From contig CM034398.1 of the NCBI GenBank assembly GCA_019925095.2, positions 8,881,001 through 8,945,000 of the forward strand: 64,000 nt of DNA, written 5' to 3'. A program made the position numbers and the translations under genes. Positions 1 to 15,000 of this stretch are shown here, piece by piece. Positions within the stretch are counted from its first letter, which is position 1. Each line of letters starts with the position of its first letter. The stretch is from Dendrolimus kikuchii (lineage: Eukaryota; Arthropoda; Insecta; Lepidoptera; Lasiocampidae). Under the pieces are notes generated by a model. It saw nothing but the letters and a program-made list of their open reading frames with translations, was not told where the DNA came from and did not search any database.

Positions 1-27
1 ATAACGAGCTTGTTCCAAATGGTACAA
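1..27 (-). CDS. Exon e39 (partial): repeat IV cNMP domain, last strand
   Basis: Nine codons after GTGCAG encode LYHLEQARY, which continues YRAETK of e38 as the final strand and start of alphaB (family pattern L..L......L). The exon runs off the left edge of the window. Confidence 0.65.
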
Positions 28-3000
28 CTGCACATTAATTATCCGTTTCATTTCAATTATTCTACAATTTACAGAATATTGCTATAAACATTTTAGAGTA
101 TTGCTTAAGAATATTAAAAAAATGTTTAACCTCGACAATACACTCAAAGTTCCTTATCTGTTTTTCCACGTTCCTGAGCAACACAGTATAATCTATAATA
201 TTAAAAAATTCTAAAAATTCCGTGTCTATACATCGAAGTTATTTGTAAAAAACAACTGGAATAGACTTTTTTTAGATTTCTTGTCTGTTTGTTTCTTTGT
301 TCAGGATTCACGCAAAAACTAATGGGCCAATTTCATTGCGGTTTTCGCTGAACGACAGAAAATTCTTAGACTTAAATTCTGCCTTATTTTTTATCCTGGA
401 AATCCCGCAGGAATTATTCTGGGAATGGTTTAAAATGGCCAGATAAAAAAAACGCATTCCAATGTGATTTTTTCACTGATAGATAGAAAATTTTATGTAC
501 TAAAATGTGTGGCTTTTTTATCCCGGTAAACCCGCGGAAATTTTTTCGGGAGCGGTTTATAGTTGTTCGAGTGCTTAAAATTTAGCTTATTCTGACACAG
601 TTTTCACTAAAACGTAGATTACATTATTTTTTAAATGCTACGACATTTTGTATTCCAGGAATCGCGCGTGAATTGCAAGTCAAGCGTTGACGAAGCCCTA
701 GTGTCCTAGTATGACTACATCATTCTCATGTTCAAGAATTAACCGAAAAATACTTTGACGTAACGATTGTTTAAACGTGTTGAGCAACGTGTTTGCCAAA
801 ATTATTACAACAACTACGTGTACGTATAAATTAAGACATTCTTCAAATACTCACAGTGACTTCACGGAGACTGTAATATTAATTTTGTAAATGCCTATTT
901 GTATATTAAATTAAACATAATAGCTCTGTGTATATAACGTTCAACGATTTCGTCTCGAGCTCGTCAGGGACTGTCAATTTTATTACATTCCACCTCCCTT
1001 TATTTAATCAATTTAATTAATGTAAATAGAACAATTTGAAGGAAATACACTGAGGAAAATGCGATAGAAATTTAAGTGGACATCAAGAGTAAATACTAGG
1101 TAGTTCATTATAGATTTTATACCAATTAAATCATCTCTTTATTTACACTAATATTATAAAGAGGTAAAGTTTGTGAGTTTGTGACGTTGTAGGGGGTAAT
1201 CTTATCCGTGAAGGAATGGAGAAAGAATACAATTTCCTGCGGCCGGGCGGCCCGTCGTAAGAGGCGACTAAACAACCCACAGCCGGTAGGGCATTTGCCC
1301 GACTGGATGGCTACCACCCCTGATCTAAAGCATGTCGCCATAACAAACTTGAGTTGTGTTCCGGCATTAGTGACCAGGTTCCAGTGGCCCTTAAGAGAGC
1401 AGCAGCGCATTTCTAACACCTTTGGTGTTGCAAATGTCCATAGGCGATGGTAACCGCTTTCCATTAAGTGGGCCGTCTGCCTGTCTGCTGAACTCCTGCA
1501 ATAAAAAATAACTCTGGATTTACTAAACTGATTTTAAACATTCTTTTACTGTTGAAAAGCTACGTTAACAGGAAGTGTCATAGGCTATATAACATGACGT
1601 AATATACCACGGGAGCGGGACGGAGCGCAGGTGAAACCGCGTCGGGCCGCTAGTATAGAAATATATCTGCTTATTGTATGTCGATTTCTAAATAATTGTA
1701 TTGTATTCCCCTATCTACACCATCCGTCAGAGTTCTAACAATGACGTATTGTTTATTTATGAGTGAGGTATCGGTTCTTCAGTGAAAAGGTTATATTTGA
1801 ATTCGCCGTAGCTTGGATTTTTACAACTTTAGTTATAATTTACAAGACAGGTGAAGGGACAACCCTGAAAGCGATGAAGCACTATTTATGGCCTCAAACC
1901 GATTGTTCACGTCATCTACGGGAATCAAGTGTGTGCGAGCTAATCTTGGCGGTGAAGAATCAGAACGGAGTTTACATAAAGTTCAGTGGAAAAAATAAAC
2001 AAAACGTGTAGATTTTAATTAGAAAAATGATGTTTTGCGGGCCATTCAAAACTTACCCTAAGACGGGGTCGATTTCAACGGTAATTATGTAAACAACACA
2101 AAATTAGGTACACAAAGCGAAATTAGTTCATGTTAAAAATTACTAGCTGATACCCACCCGCTTCGCGTGTCGTAAAATATAAATTTCGTAAAATCCGTTC
2201 TTAGCTGACCTCTACTTGACGAAAGGAAGGTTCATGCCAAATTTCAAGTTTGTAGGTATTATAGTTCCTGAGATATATTTATATATACCTATATATATAG
2301 AATATATATGCGAAGAGGACGCCACTGCAACCTTCGTCCTCAAAGCACAGAAGGCCACCACCGCGGAGATTAGGGATTACATACTTAAAATGGCGATCCG
2401 CATCAGGGATAAGACGGTCGTTAATAATCTAATGGAGGCAGAACAATCCCTATAATCCCCCTACAAATCCCACCCCAAATCATCAATAGCAAAATATCAC
2501 AACTCACCTAACACACACCCCACACACCAGAACAACAAAACACAAATAACACAGAACAACACAAGTCACAAAAGACACTATGACACACAATAAACAAACA
2601 GCACACCAAAATCACCAACACACAACGAACAAACAAAAATTCCACCCTGACACAAAAATAAATAAAAAACAACAAAATGTATTAGAATAAGCTATTTTTA
2701 AGACTACTTGTAATGTACATTTTAAGGAAAAAAAAAAAAAAACAAAAAAACAAAAAAAAAAAATAAAGAAAAAAAAAAATTATACATATCCTAAGAATAG
2801 CATAATAATATTAGCACCTAAGACTCCACACACGCCAAACACCACACCCACTTTATAACAGCAACACTACACAAGTTAGAATAAGTAATATAATAAGTCC
2901 AATACATCTATAAACCAATATACAAATAGCAAACAATAATAAAAAAAAAATGTCATATAACATAAAATACTTAGAGATTAAGAAATTAATCAATAAGCAC

Positions 3001-6000
3001 CACCCGTGTCTATGTCGTCAACTTTAATACAATAATAAAAAAAAGAACAATGTTATCAGCGCAATAAAAAGACACAAACCAATACAACTAATAAACTTCA
3101 AATTAAAAAAGGTACGGAACTTTAGAGTCCGTAGAATTGTCTCATTTAAAAAAAAAATTGGCATTAATGAATATTTCACCAGATTTAGCCAATGTTATAA
3201 AAGTTATAATAAAATCTGGATTACATTCACCTCAATAAATTCAACTGATATTATATTTATGGAGTCTGTGGTTTCACTGGACAGTAGAAGTTCCCAGGTT
3301 TGATTCCTGGCATATTAAATTTCCTAAACAACCTTCATAGTCTTGATATCTCGGATCGGTCCTAAAGTAGTCCGTTGTCTCTTCCTTTTCATTTATCTTC
3401 ACCCAATTATTTGGGGTTGACACAATATCTCTCTCCTTCCATATCCCTCTTTTCTGGCATAAGTCCTCTATCACACTACAAATCATTATGCATCCTTCAC
3501 CTAATAATTCCACCTTTTTTTCCACCTTTACATTTGTACCCAGCAATCTTCCATGCTAACATGGTGGTCCGTTGTATATTAACCATAACAAAATGATAAC
3601 TTTCTTAGCATTATATACACATTGTACATATTTTTCTATTTATTTAATCATAACGTTTATAACATCCATATTTTATATATATGTATAATATGTTGATAAA
3701 GATATATAGATAGAGAGATGGAGAACACTTTATTGTATACCAAAACATAGATAAACAGAAATAGAAAAATACACAGTACAACGATCGGTTTTATCGCTAA
3801 AAAGCGATCTCTTCCAGGTAACCCTTGCCAGGGATTAATGGATTTCTAATACTAACGGTGGTGTAGTTTATAAATAATGATAAGTATACACAATGCATAG
3901 AAGTACAAATAGAATATAAATACATACATACATAAATCATATTTTTATTCCATATTAAGTCTTTTGAGATTTTTTCAAAATTTTTAAACGATAATATTTG
4001 GTTTAGTATACATAGATGCCTTAAAAGTATTAATTTGACCACCGACCTTGGTTTCAGCCCTGTATGAAAAGGAGTGCGGCACACCTCGACTTATCCCTTG
4101 CAGAATTCCAAAAACGTCCCCGGGCTCAAGTTGTTCGTGAGTGGTTTCAGTCAGATCAGATCTGACCGACACCACTGATACAGTGCCTGAAGAAACCCAG
4201 TGCATTCGGGCTTCACTATCACCAGCTACAACGATGTAATTACCTGGAAAGTTAATGCAAATATTTCAAGTGTCTTGTATTCAATTTTGCATTTCAAATA
4301 TAGTCAAGTTGAGGACGTCCGTCATTGGGGAAACTCCGTATATCTTTCGTGATTTCCGTGTTTGAATGGCACGACAACAAATCGGTCATTAAAGCTAAGA
4401 CACCATTTGACTCTACGTTCAAATTGTAGTTCACGTTAAATTCCATTTAAAAAAGGCAAAAAATAATAGGTATACGAACTTATCCCACTGACGGACTTCC
4501 CCACCTTGACTATAATTAAAGAAAACCTTGTAAGCACGTCTCGGACCACGTACAATGGAGAATATAGAAAGTGTTTCTGTGTGTTCACTGTTTTCGATTT
4601 GTTTACGGAATCCTAAAAATAGAGCTTAAACGGGAATATGGCTTATTTGTAAACCCTGTCTGGATGACTTATTCTGAACCGAGTAAGATCTAGTTTCTTT
4701 AAGAATTTTCTAACTTATTACTTGAACTTGAAGGAGGACGACACGAATTTTGAAGTATAATGTAATATCTATTTTAAAATAAAGACTCTCATTTAGAAGC
4801 ATCGCTGTCGACCAATTTTCCAAATCTATCTAATGCTGATATTAGAAGGATTAATTGTATTGAATCAATTTGGTTGAAAGACATAGAATTGAATGAACAA
4901 GACGTATTCAATGACATCGAATGATTCAGGTTTACGTTTATATGGATCACTTGATTGATTCTTCGAAATTGAAAGACAGAAATAAACCGTCTAATATTTA
5001 TTGGCTAAACAATATCACACATTATTATGTGCATTGAAACATTTATTCATCCTTCATTTAAATTTAACTGTACCTATAACTGCTGCAGGGTGCTGCTCAT
5101 ACTTTTTGATATTTTTCAATAATTTACGACATCAATATATAGTGGTTCAGTGACAAGATATTTCTTTCATATTTCGTTAATATAACAGCAATTCTGTTCA
5201 TTTAAAATTGCTGTGAATTCATTAGTTATCTCAGATGAGTCAACTTTGGCCCAATCTCTCTCTGCTAATCTAAATCTTACTTATACAACTTTAATATTGC
5301 CAACGGTAAAAATATATTGCAGGAGATGTGTTTCGAATACTTTGGACAAACTTATATCAAGTTTTCGTTCGGTACGGTCAAATATTTGCATGGCAAAGTC
5401 CCTTAAGGGATTGGTTGTTTAAGTTTTATTTACAAGACAACTTTGGCACGGAAATTTTATATGCTAAACATTTTTGCTTTAAGAATTTTCTAGTTCAGTA
5501 ATCAAAAGGTCTAGACCGTCATGAGTAATTCATCTGTTAAAAAATTCTTCTTCAAGGCAACTCTCAACGTTACAGAACTTTGCTTCGAGATGGCAGAAAT
5601 ATTTTGTCGGGTAAAGTGACTATAAAAGTCTGTTTAAAATTACACGCTCGGGAACAATAAAGCTTGTTGGCTAACAAGAATTGTATTCAAATATATCTCG
5701 AAAATTATATTTTAAATGAATGGATCACTGACGTTTCAAATGTGAGTTTTTATTACATTAGTAATTGAAAAAATTGAGAGAAAGAAGATTAAGTTGGTAT
5801 GAGCATACAATGAGGAGGGCTGAGAGACACGTGACAAAAATAATGTTAAACTACAAGGTGGATGGGTACAAATGTAAAGGTAGAAAATAAATAAAATCGA
5901 TGGATTGTGTGAAGGATGATATGATGATATGTGGTGTGACAGAAGATGTATGTCAGAATAGAGGAGTGCGGAAGGAAAAGACATATTGTGCCGACCCCAA

Positions 6001-9000
6001 CTAATTGGGATATGGTGAAAGAAAAGAAAGAAAGAAAGTAATTGAAAAAATAACTGGTCCGTGATGAAATCAGTTTAGTTTAGTTATATAAAAAATATAC
6101 TAAACCTCAACTACCTTGACAGACAAACGAAAGGGAAATCCAAAATTCCTTCTTATAAGTTTTTGGAATAAACTTAAACGTTGATTACCTGGAAAATATA
6201 TAGTGTAATCCAGAGCTGCTGTCAACTGGCGTAGAAATGCATCTCCTGCGTCAGAAAAGAGGTAGCAGCTTCGCAAATGGTGTCCAAACATTGCTGACAT
6301 CAAGTCACAACGTCTAACATATGGTGTCTGGTGTAACAATGCCGGTAGCTAAATTGAAAAAAGATAAATATAAAAATAATACTATAAGTATAGAATAGAG
6401 GAGCGGACTGTTATATTAACTGAGATACTTTTTATAAACTTACAGAAAATTGCCTCATAGATTTCGTTCGAGCATACCTACTCATGACGTCGTAAGTAGC
6501 TACAAGTAATATGAGTCAAATGGCGCATTAATTATTGTTTGAAAAGTAATTAAAATTATTTTATATTATTTTAACGCCAGTTCTTTTATATGTAAAGATA
6601 TTATAATTGTAACACGTGTCCGCTCCCCTAGTAGAAACCACATAATGCATAAAAGTAACGCTTTATTTTGTATGCGCAAATTTCACGTTATAAGAGAAAG
6701 GAAAACATCTAAGAAATATTCAAATTAATTAGAGCAGTATTCAAAAGGTAACAGTGGTTGGCATTAGCACTGAAAATGAAATTTGATAATAATTTCCAGT
6801 GAAGTTATACATACATAAATCATGTTAATCGAGTCTTAGATAAGGCATCGCCAAAACCGGCGGCGGCGACGGAGGGTCGTGAACGACGACGTCCAACCGC
6901 CCTAGGCTACGGCCGCGCGGGGGACCTGTAGGGGAATCAGGTCCCTCGTACACAAAGGCCGGAGAGGAGGGACGCGAACCGATCCGTGCGCCCCCTCTCA
7001 CCTCGTGGTGAGACCCGAGGTAGTCGGAGAAGCCCAGCTCTCCAGCTTACACTTGAGGGGCCAGCCCGCGACCGGGCCGGCCATCGTCCGTCCGGGCTAG
7101 AGGTGAATGCGTGAGCGAGCCCACAGCCCGGACATGGGACGCAACGAGGGTCAGGGGTTTTAGTGGGTATCCCCAACTGCGGTGTGGCAATAACATTCCT
7201 GCGGGAGTGCTAGTGCCACCCCGACGGGGCGAATCCCACACGCCCCACCGAGCTTCCCCCGCGGCGGTTTGTCCTCAAGCGGATTTCAGCTGGGGAAAAA
7301 AAAAAAAAAGTCTTAGATAAGGCATAAATTAGACCTAAACTACTGACTACAACATAAAAAATTAAAGTACAAGCAATAACCTCGTTCAGAATAACATAAG
7401 CAAAGATGGAAGCGTTTAATTTCAATTTTCCTTTTACAGAATATTTCACGGAAGTAAACAGAGAAACCCACTCACGTTCCCACTTTAATGAACAAAAGAA
7501 TCAGAACATGTCCTCAAGCAAAACGTTTGTATATTATGAAGTCATGTAATTATAATTATACTTACTTGCCGCCCTCGTTCTGACACCCAAAGTTGTTTCA
7601 CATACTTCCAGAATTTCTTTAATTGATAACCTTTGAATATTAATTATTATTTTGAATCTTTTTTATTGCGACACAGTAAATGTAAAATTAAACTCCTTAG
7701 AGGTCAATATTATGCATACATATCTACACATATAATATTATAAAATTCTAAACATGCCGTGTCTGTACATTGAAACTATTAAAAACCACTGGAACGACTA
7801 TATAATAAACGACGGAGAAAACGATGCATTTTTTTTAGATTTCTTGTCTGTTTGTCTATTTGTCGGTTTATCTGTTTGTCCGGGATTCGCGTAAAAACTG
7901 CTCGGCCGATTTCGATGCTGTTTTAGCTAATCGATAGCAAATTATTAGACGTAAAATCTACGCTTTTTATCTTGGGAATCCCGCGGGATTTTTCTGGGGA
8001 AGATTTCAAATGGCTAGATTAAAAATAAATCAAATACCAATGTGATTCTTTCACTGATAGATAGAAAATTTTATGTAATAAATAAAATGTATGATATTTT
8101 TTATTCCGCGAATCCTGAGGGAATTTTCCCGGGAGCGGTTTGTAGTCGTTTGGGTGCATAAAAATTAGCTTATCCGAAACAGTTTTCACTAAACAATCCA
8201 TGGCTTAACATTCTCTTTTAAATGCTGCGGTACTTTGTGTCCTAGGAATCCCGCAGGAATTGCAAGTCAAGCGTGGATGAAGTCGCGGGCATATCCTAAT
8301 CTTTATATAACAAGGTGGACTGTCTTTGACTAACACAGAGATGAATATGCCGCTGTGGATGAATGGAGACACGGATATGAAGGTAATCCGCATCCACGAC
8401 GGCCTTCTTGCCCGTGATATAGCAGATAAATTGCAAGAAAGTACTATGGGGAACCAATTTTTAGCCATACCGTGCAAGAAATGACTTGACGTCATAAGAG
8501 ACGATAGAACTACAACTGATACAACAGTGAGAAATGCCTACGATTATGCGACGTGTGAAGAAAATAGAAAAGCGAATCACTGAGTCCAGAACAGAGTGCC
8601 GGAAAGTTTTTGCGGAATACTTAGGGAGAGCGGGGCTGTAAGTTACCGGGGTAAGTTGTTCCACCAGCAATAACTTTGTTAGGAAAAGATATGTCAATAT
8701 AAGAGAAATGCACTGTGAAAGGGTCAGATGATGCTCTGGGTCGGCACCTAATTTAGTTACTCCAGCAACGGTGGTTAAGTGCTTTTGTACACGTAGCTGG
8801 CGAAAGATTACGTAAGTAAATATTTTCGTGTTTAAACTTTTGGTCTCTGTTTATTATGGACCAATTCATGCGTAACTTGCCTAAATTGTAGTGATATTAG
8901 TAGGGTATCTTATTGCGTAAGTATTTTTTCAAAGAATTATATCGCGTTGCCTGTCTTCGATATAAACATAATTTGGGGCTATAAGTTCCTGCCTGGCCGG

Positions 9001-12000
9001 TTAGTTGTTCCCAGGAGCTACTTACCCCAATTAACTTTCAATTGTACCTAAAATACTTATGATAATATTTCTTTTATTTTAAGAATGCGAAACTACAAAC
9101 GTTACACAGAGAGAAGTAAAACACTCAACACATTAAAAATCGACAAAAAATGTATGTATGCACATTTTGAAAACTGAATCCTTCATTTTAATAATGAAGG
9201 ATTCAGTAACTACATGTTATTTAAAAGTCGGAACTTTCAGCCCCGCTCTCCCTACTCAAAATATCCAGGAGCGAGACCAAATTAATCAATTCGAAATTCA
9301 AATAATTAATTCGAAGACGGTCTCTGTGGTTGCGTGGGCTAAGTTTTAGCCGGCCGAACTCGCTAGAACGCAGAGGCTCCGGGTTCAATATCTGGTGTGG
9401 TAAATTTCGGAAATGAACTTTCTGTTATTTAATATGATCCGGGTGTCTGGGATCAGCCTCAGAATGGTCCGTTGTATATCACCCATAACACAAGCGTAAC
9501 TGGCTTAGCTTGGAGATATACAATGTGGATGTTTGTCGGCCGATTATTATTATTAGTATTTTTGTATGTTTTTAAAGACCACGGGCCATAAAAATGGCCC
9601 GGACTTTTGGAGTGCTTGCATGGGGCCATGGGAAGGCCAACACATAGAGGCCCCTTGACAAATTTAATGTAAATGTGGCGTGACACTGACCGGCGACTAC
9701 CTTTGTCTACACTATGTAGTAATGCACCCAAGGACAAGCCCCGGCCAGTGTAGGACTATTGTGGGAAATGAGGACAAAAAGTACCGGGCTATTGTGGTGA
9801 ACTGCTAATGGTACTAGGGGTCTGGGAATATGGGGACTATGACGTCTGCCCGTCGCAATGTTCAGGGAACATGGAAAAATGGACGCACGGTGACTCGCCA
9901 CTCCCTACATGGGCCCCAAAAAATGCCATAGAAGACAGGGGCAACATGGGTGTGAGTAGCTAAGGGGTGTAGAGAGGTGGGCTGCAGGTTCACCGAAGCT
10001 ACTTCTGACGTGATGCCATTTATCACTTCCACCCCTGGAGCTTGAGTCTTAGCTCTAACGATGTCCACTCCGTGCCGGCCAGCTAAGGTAAGCACGGAGG
10101 CGGGGCCTTGTCTTGGCCTCCGGAGTCAGGTACGAGGTGTCGCTACTCACCTAAGACTTCGCCACAAAGCCCTCTTGCGGGTAGATATGCGAAATTATTA
10201 GTATTATTATTTATTATCGTAGAATTTGGTATATGTATATATTGAACCACAATTTTTAAATTAAACATAATATTTCCACTCACTTGACAAACCCTGATTC
10301 TTTAGCACATCAATCAACTCTTTAGTCCTTTTTTCATAAGCCGTTAAAGCGAATTTCGTAGAGTATGCCACTTGTATAGAAGTTGCAACTACAATAGCCG
10401 AGAGCATCTTGCCACAGACTAAAGTGACAGCGAGTATTAATAGCGGAACGGCATCTTCAAACGTGTACTCATCACCGCCAGTAGTAGTTAATGCAGAAGT
10501 CACTATGTACAGCGATGTGGTGTAGTCCCAGAGACGTTCCTTTGTCTCTCTGAAATTGTTTTCAGGATACTTATTAATTTTATTAAGGTCATCAAGTTCG
10601 TCTGTCTGTTTGTTACAGGTTTTTGACTCAAAAACTACTGTGTATATGTACGATAAAAGAAACAATCTCTTCTTCTCAATTTTTAAGACACTGATCGAAC
10701 TTTCAAAACTCTCTTTACATACTCATTTCTCACTTCTCCATTCTCGAGACACTCAACGTTCTCATCTCGGCGACTAGCTAATTTTTTTAAATTAATTATT
10801 TAAACTTAAGGAAGTTAGAAAATATTTTATAGTTTAAAACATTTACTATTAACTTTTTTTTAATTTTTATAATAAAATTGTTTCATACCCATCAATCAGA
10901 TGTAACTTAAGAGTCCGAATATAACTGAGTGGTGCGGTTGCCATCAAACTCACCAACCAAATACAGGTAAACGTATGTATTAATAATATGACTACTATTA
11001 TCGTCATAACTGACTGAAAATAATAAACAAATAACTAAATTGAAGTCAGAATACATTATAAATGGTGAATTTCATAATAATATGTGCGTTACAATTTAGC
11101 TTCATCGTCACAGAATAAGGAACTGAAGTGTACCTATAGACTAGTCAACAAATTTAAAAATGTGTTAATTCTTGTTAAAGCTCTTGAAAATATGAGCGAT
11201 ATCTCATTCGATTCGGAATGACGTATCGTAGAAAAATGTATCTCGGGGATGTATTAGAATTTTATTTATTACTGTGGTGTATATATGGCTGCTAATGTTA
11301 CTTAACGCCATTGTTAGAAGCAAAATCAGCAACAATGTAACTTTTATTGAAAAAAAATTTAGCAACATTTATTGGACTTTTCCTTTTTGATAACTTAAAC
11401 AAAATCTTATGAACAAAATAATAAACTTTGATCATCTTTTATCGCGTGATCTTTTTAAGTATGTATATAAGAAATGCTTCAAGAAACCAAAAATGTATAG
11501 GATTATTATTCAAACTTTTATGTTGTTATTTGCAAAAACGGAGATTGGAAAAAAATTGGATAATTAACAATAGTAAACCTTTTTGAAAAATGAACTTAAT
11601 TTTTTTCCAACGAGGATTTATTCTTTCAAGTATCTAGATAATACAATAATTTATAAATTAATATTAGTTACGATAAAAAAATATTTTGTACACTGTCTTT
11701 AACGGCTGTGCGCCCATGACGTAACGGCTGGACGGAGACCTATTTTCAGCGTTGAATTAAAATGATAAATAATGGAGGATTCCATTATTTATAAGGAGGA
11801 ATTTTAGGATCTTTAAGGATCTCTTTAAGGATCATTTTTCAAAATTTCTTAAGTATTAATAGTTTTTGAGTTATTGACGACAAACGAAATTACGTTTTTT
11901 TTCATCATAATTTGTTAATAACAATTGCAATTTTTTATGTGCTAATACATCCTCGAGATATATTTTCCTAGACGTCAGTCCAAATCGAATGAACTATCGC

Positions 12001-15000
12001 TCATATTTTTAGAAGCTTTAACAAGAATTAACACATTTTTGAACTTGTTGACTAGCCTAGTAAGGATGTAGAATAAGGTCCCACTTTGTTGTGATAATTG
12101 TCATATCTGTAATATTAATCTACGAAACCGGCCGCTTTAGACCTCCGTCCTGTTGCTTTGCTCGATAACTATACTAATGTTATATATGTTAATTAAATAA
12201 TTATGATTTTTCCACATAGGAATGCTTTAAGGACACCCCACTATCAAGAGACAAAATCAATAGTGAAGTAGTGTGAGATTTGCGACGATTATTGCAAACC
12301 AACTAAAACAATATCATGTTTCTTCAATAGCCCGAACTAAAATCGTAGGAAAATAACTGACTCGACGTCGCGACCCAGACAGATTTGGGCCCGCCCGTAT
12401 CAATTTACAGTGGGCAGGCCCTTTCCACTTGTAGGGGGATCAGTGGCGTCTAATCACGTCACGTTCTAGTGAGGAGAGGCTCGCATGAAACTCTTGCGCG
12501 CCTTGATACGGGTGAAGGCTGACGTATGTATGTCTACGTGAGTCGACATCTACGCCCGTTGTTAACCGTAAGTGTCACACGGTTTTCCCAAAAGCTACAG
12601 TGTATAGTTATTTTAGAGCGTAAACAGATATCTAGACTGTAGTCTGTAATAAGTTACCACCAGATGAACCGTTTGCCAGCAAATATTAAAACAAAGTTTA
12701 CGGTGGTCGGAATTCTTAAATAATTACTTACTTCTGAAAGAATTCCCTAATCATATTTTTACCTTCACTTGATGATTAAAACATAGATATAATAATATAA
12801 GAACACGACTTTTAAAAAAATACAATTTTCAAAATTTATCACATTTTTCAAAGTGTAATATTGTCACATAACTTTGATATTAATTATATTGGTAATATTT
12901 AATAAAATAAATTTTGTTTACCTGCAGAGTCGTCAAATTATTAGTTAATTCAACGGAAGTTTTCCTATAGAACTCAACTAAATATTTTAGCCTGAATAAT
13001 TTATTCGCCCTTAAATAATGCATCGCTATTACTGGATAGCTACAATAAAAGTACTTAATATAATAGATTTAATTATACTTGTAATAATCTAAAAAAAAAA
13101 AAAGTTTCGTAATCTACTATCTGTCGGGTTTAACCATTTCGCGGTTAAAGAAAGATCACTGATGAGAGTCAAATCTCGGTTTTATTTGTACATTTGTACA
13201 TGTTTCCTAAAAAACTGTGTTGATTTAATTTTTTGAATATAGTACACATACTTTTTAAATTCTGTAATATTATAAAAATCTAAACACGGCGTGTCTGTAT
13301 ATTAAAGCTATTTAAAAAAATCCAACTGGAATAGACTATATGATATGTAATTTTGTTAGATTTCTTGGCTGTTTGTCGGTTTGTTCGGGTTTCACGTAAA
13401 AACTAGTAGGTCGATTTCGATGAGGTTTTCGCAGATCGATAGCAAATTCTTAGGCTTAAAATGTACGTTACATTTTATACGGAGAATCCTGTGGAAATTT
13501 TTCTGGTAATAATTTGAAATGGACAGATTGAAAACAAAGTCGAATAACATCGACAATAGCAAATTTTATATAATAAAATGTGTGATTTTTATTATCCCAG
13601 GAATCCTGAGGGAATTTTCCCGGAAGCGGTTCGAAATGGGGATTGTTCAAAAAAAATTACCCTCTAATTTTATATTTTTATTATGTAAAATAGGGTATTT
13701 TAAGATACTAATTTGAATATTTTTGTGTTTTAAGAGTTAGTTTTTTTTTAATTCGATTTTTAAACAAATTATCCGATGACGTCATTGGGGACAACTTTAC
13801 ATTAATTCCTTTGCCTATAAAAAGAAAATAATCATATTAATCTGTGCTATTATTTAAATGTTACTGTCATTATTCATTATGACACATCGTAATTATTTTA
13901 GGGTGGCCAGCTTAGCAATTTTATCGGTAGATTTATTTTATATATTTTGGTGTTCAACATTAATTATTTTCTAAAGTTACCGTTAACTTATTTAAAGTGA
14001 CCTTTAGTGAAAAATCAATATAATATAACTTAAACTGAATAATGTACAGTTAGACTGAATACCATTAATTGATAATCAGGCATAAATTACCTATAAGACA
14101 CAATTGCGATGTCATTACTTTTCTTAATTTGTAATAAAGTATTCTTTCGGCGATTACAACAGATAAAGCTCATTCGACCACTAAAATACTTTGATTTGGT
14201 ATCGCATTTGTGTTATCATTTTTAATGTCTGATACATAGACATAGTCTCATTATCCAATGATGTTGTCAATCCAGTTAAAATAAAAAGGTTGTATTATCA
14301 GTTTCAATTGAGGGGGGGCGGGGGGAGTATTATTAGTCAGACCTTTAAAAAAAATATCAGTCGTTAGGACTGCACTTCAGAGATAAAAACTTGGTATCTG
14401 AGCGTGACGGTCGTGCGAATTCAGTGCATTTTCCCCATCCTAGAAGTGTCTACCGAAGTTTTCAATTTAAAAATCATGGCGATGTTCAATAAGGTCTTTT
14501 TTAAGTCAATATGTTGGGAGTTACTTTCCTACACACACGTGTGAACCTACAAGAATTACAAATTTTAGTAATTTCACTATTAACAACCTGGCAACATTGG
14601 GTATTTAGGCTTTAGATCGGCAGTTAATGCAGCATTTCTAAATTCTAATATTATTCATTACAATTAATTTAGTCCTTAGAAAAATCTTCTAAAGTCATCG
14701 GACAAAAAAGTGAACTGTTTTATTAATGAAAATGTATTAAATATTTTCTCTTTCTAAACATGGCCGGATCTTCAAATAAGAGTGTTAATTTTGTAAAGGC
14801 TGATAAGCTAAACCTACCTAACATGTAATGTTATTAGAGTACATAGCCTATACTCATAGTACATATTGGAGAAATAAGAGGAGCTAAAATCCTGATGTAA
14901 GTAGTTTTGTGAAGGTTTCTAAATTCAACATGTTCGTCCATAGATCTTCCTTCCTTCTTTCCTTTTAGAACCTGTGTAGTATATTACTATTCCTGTCTGT

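Noticed and set aside
1126..1464. Protein-coding ORFs on both strands over 1126-1464 (and equivalents at 19662, 30777, 37181, 54049)
   Set aside because: They all lie on copies of the same SINE-like repeat and are read in different frames; no protein family.
6937..7320. Overlapping long ORFs on both strands at 6937-7320
   Set aside because: Due to high GC and few stops in a repeat; no homology and no splice context.
7360..7449. Hydrophobic minus ORF piece near 7360-7449 as an extra channel exon
   Set aside because: It overlaps the edge of a GC-rich repeat, has no acceptor/donor pair of fitting phase, and e36 to e37 already join perfectly.
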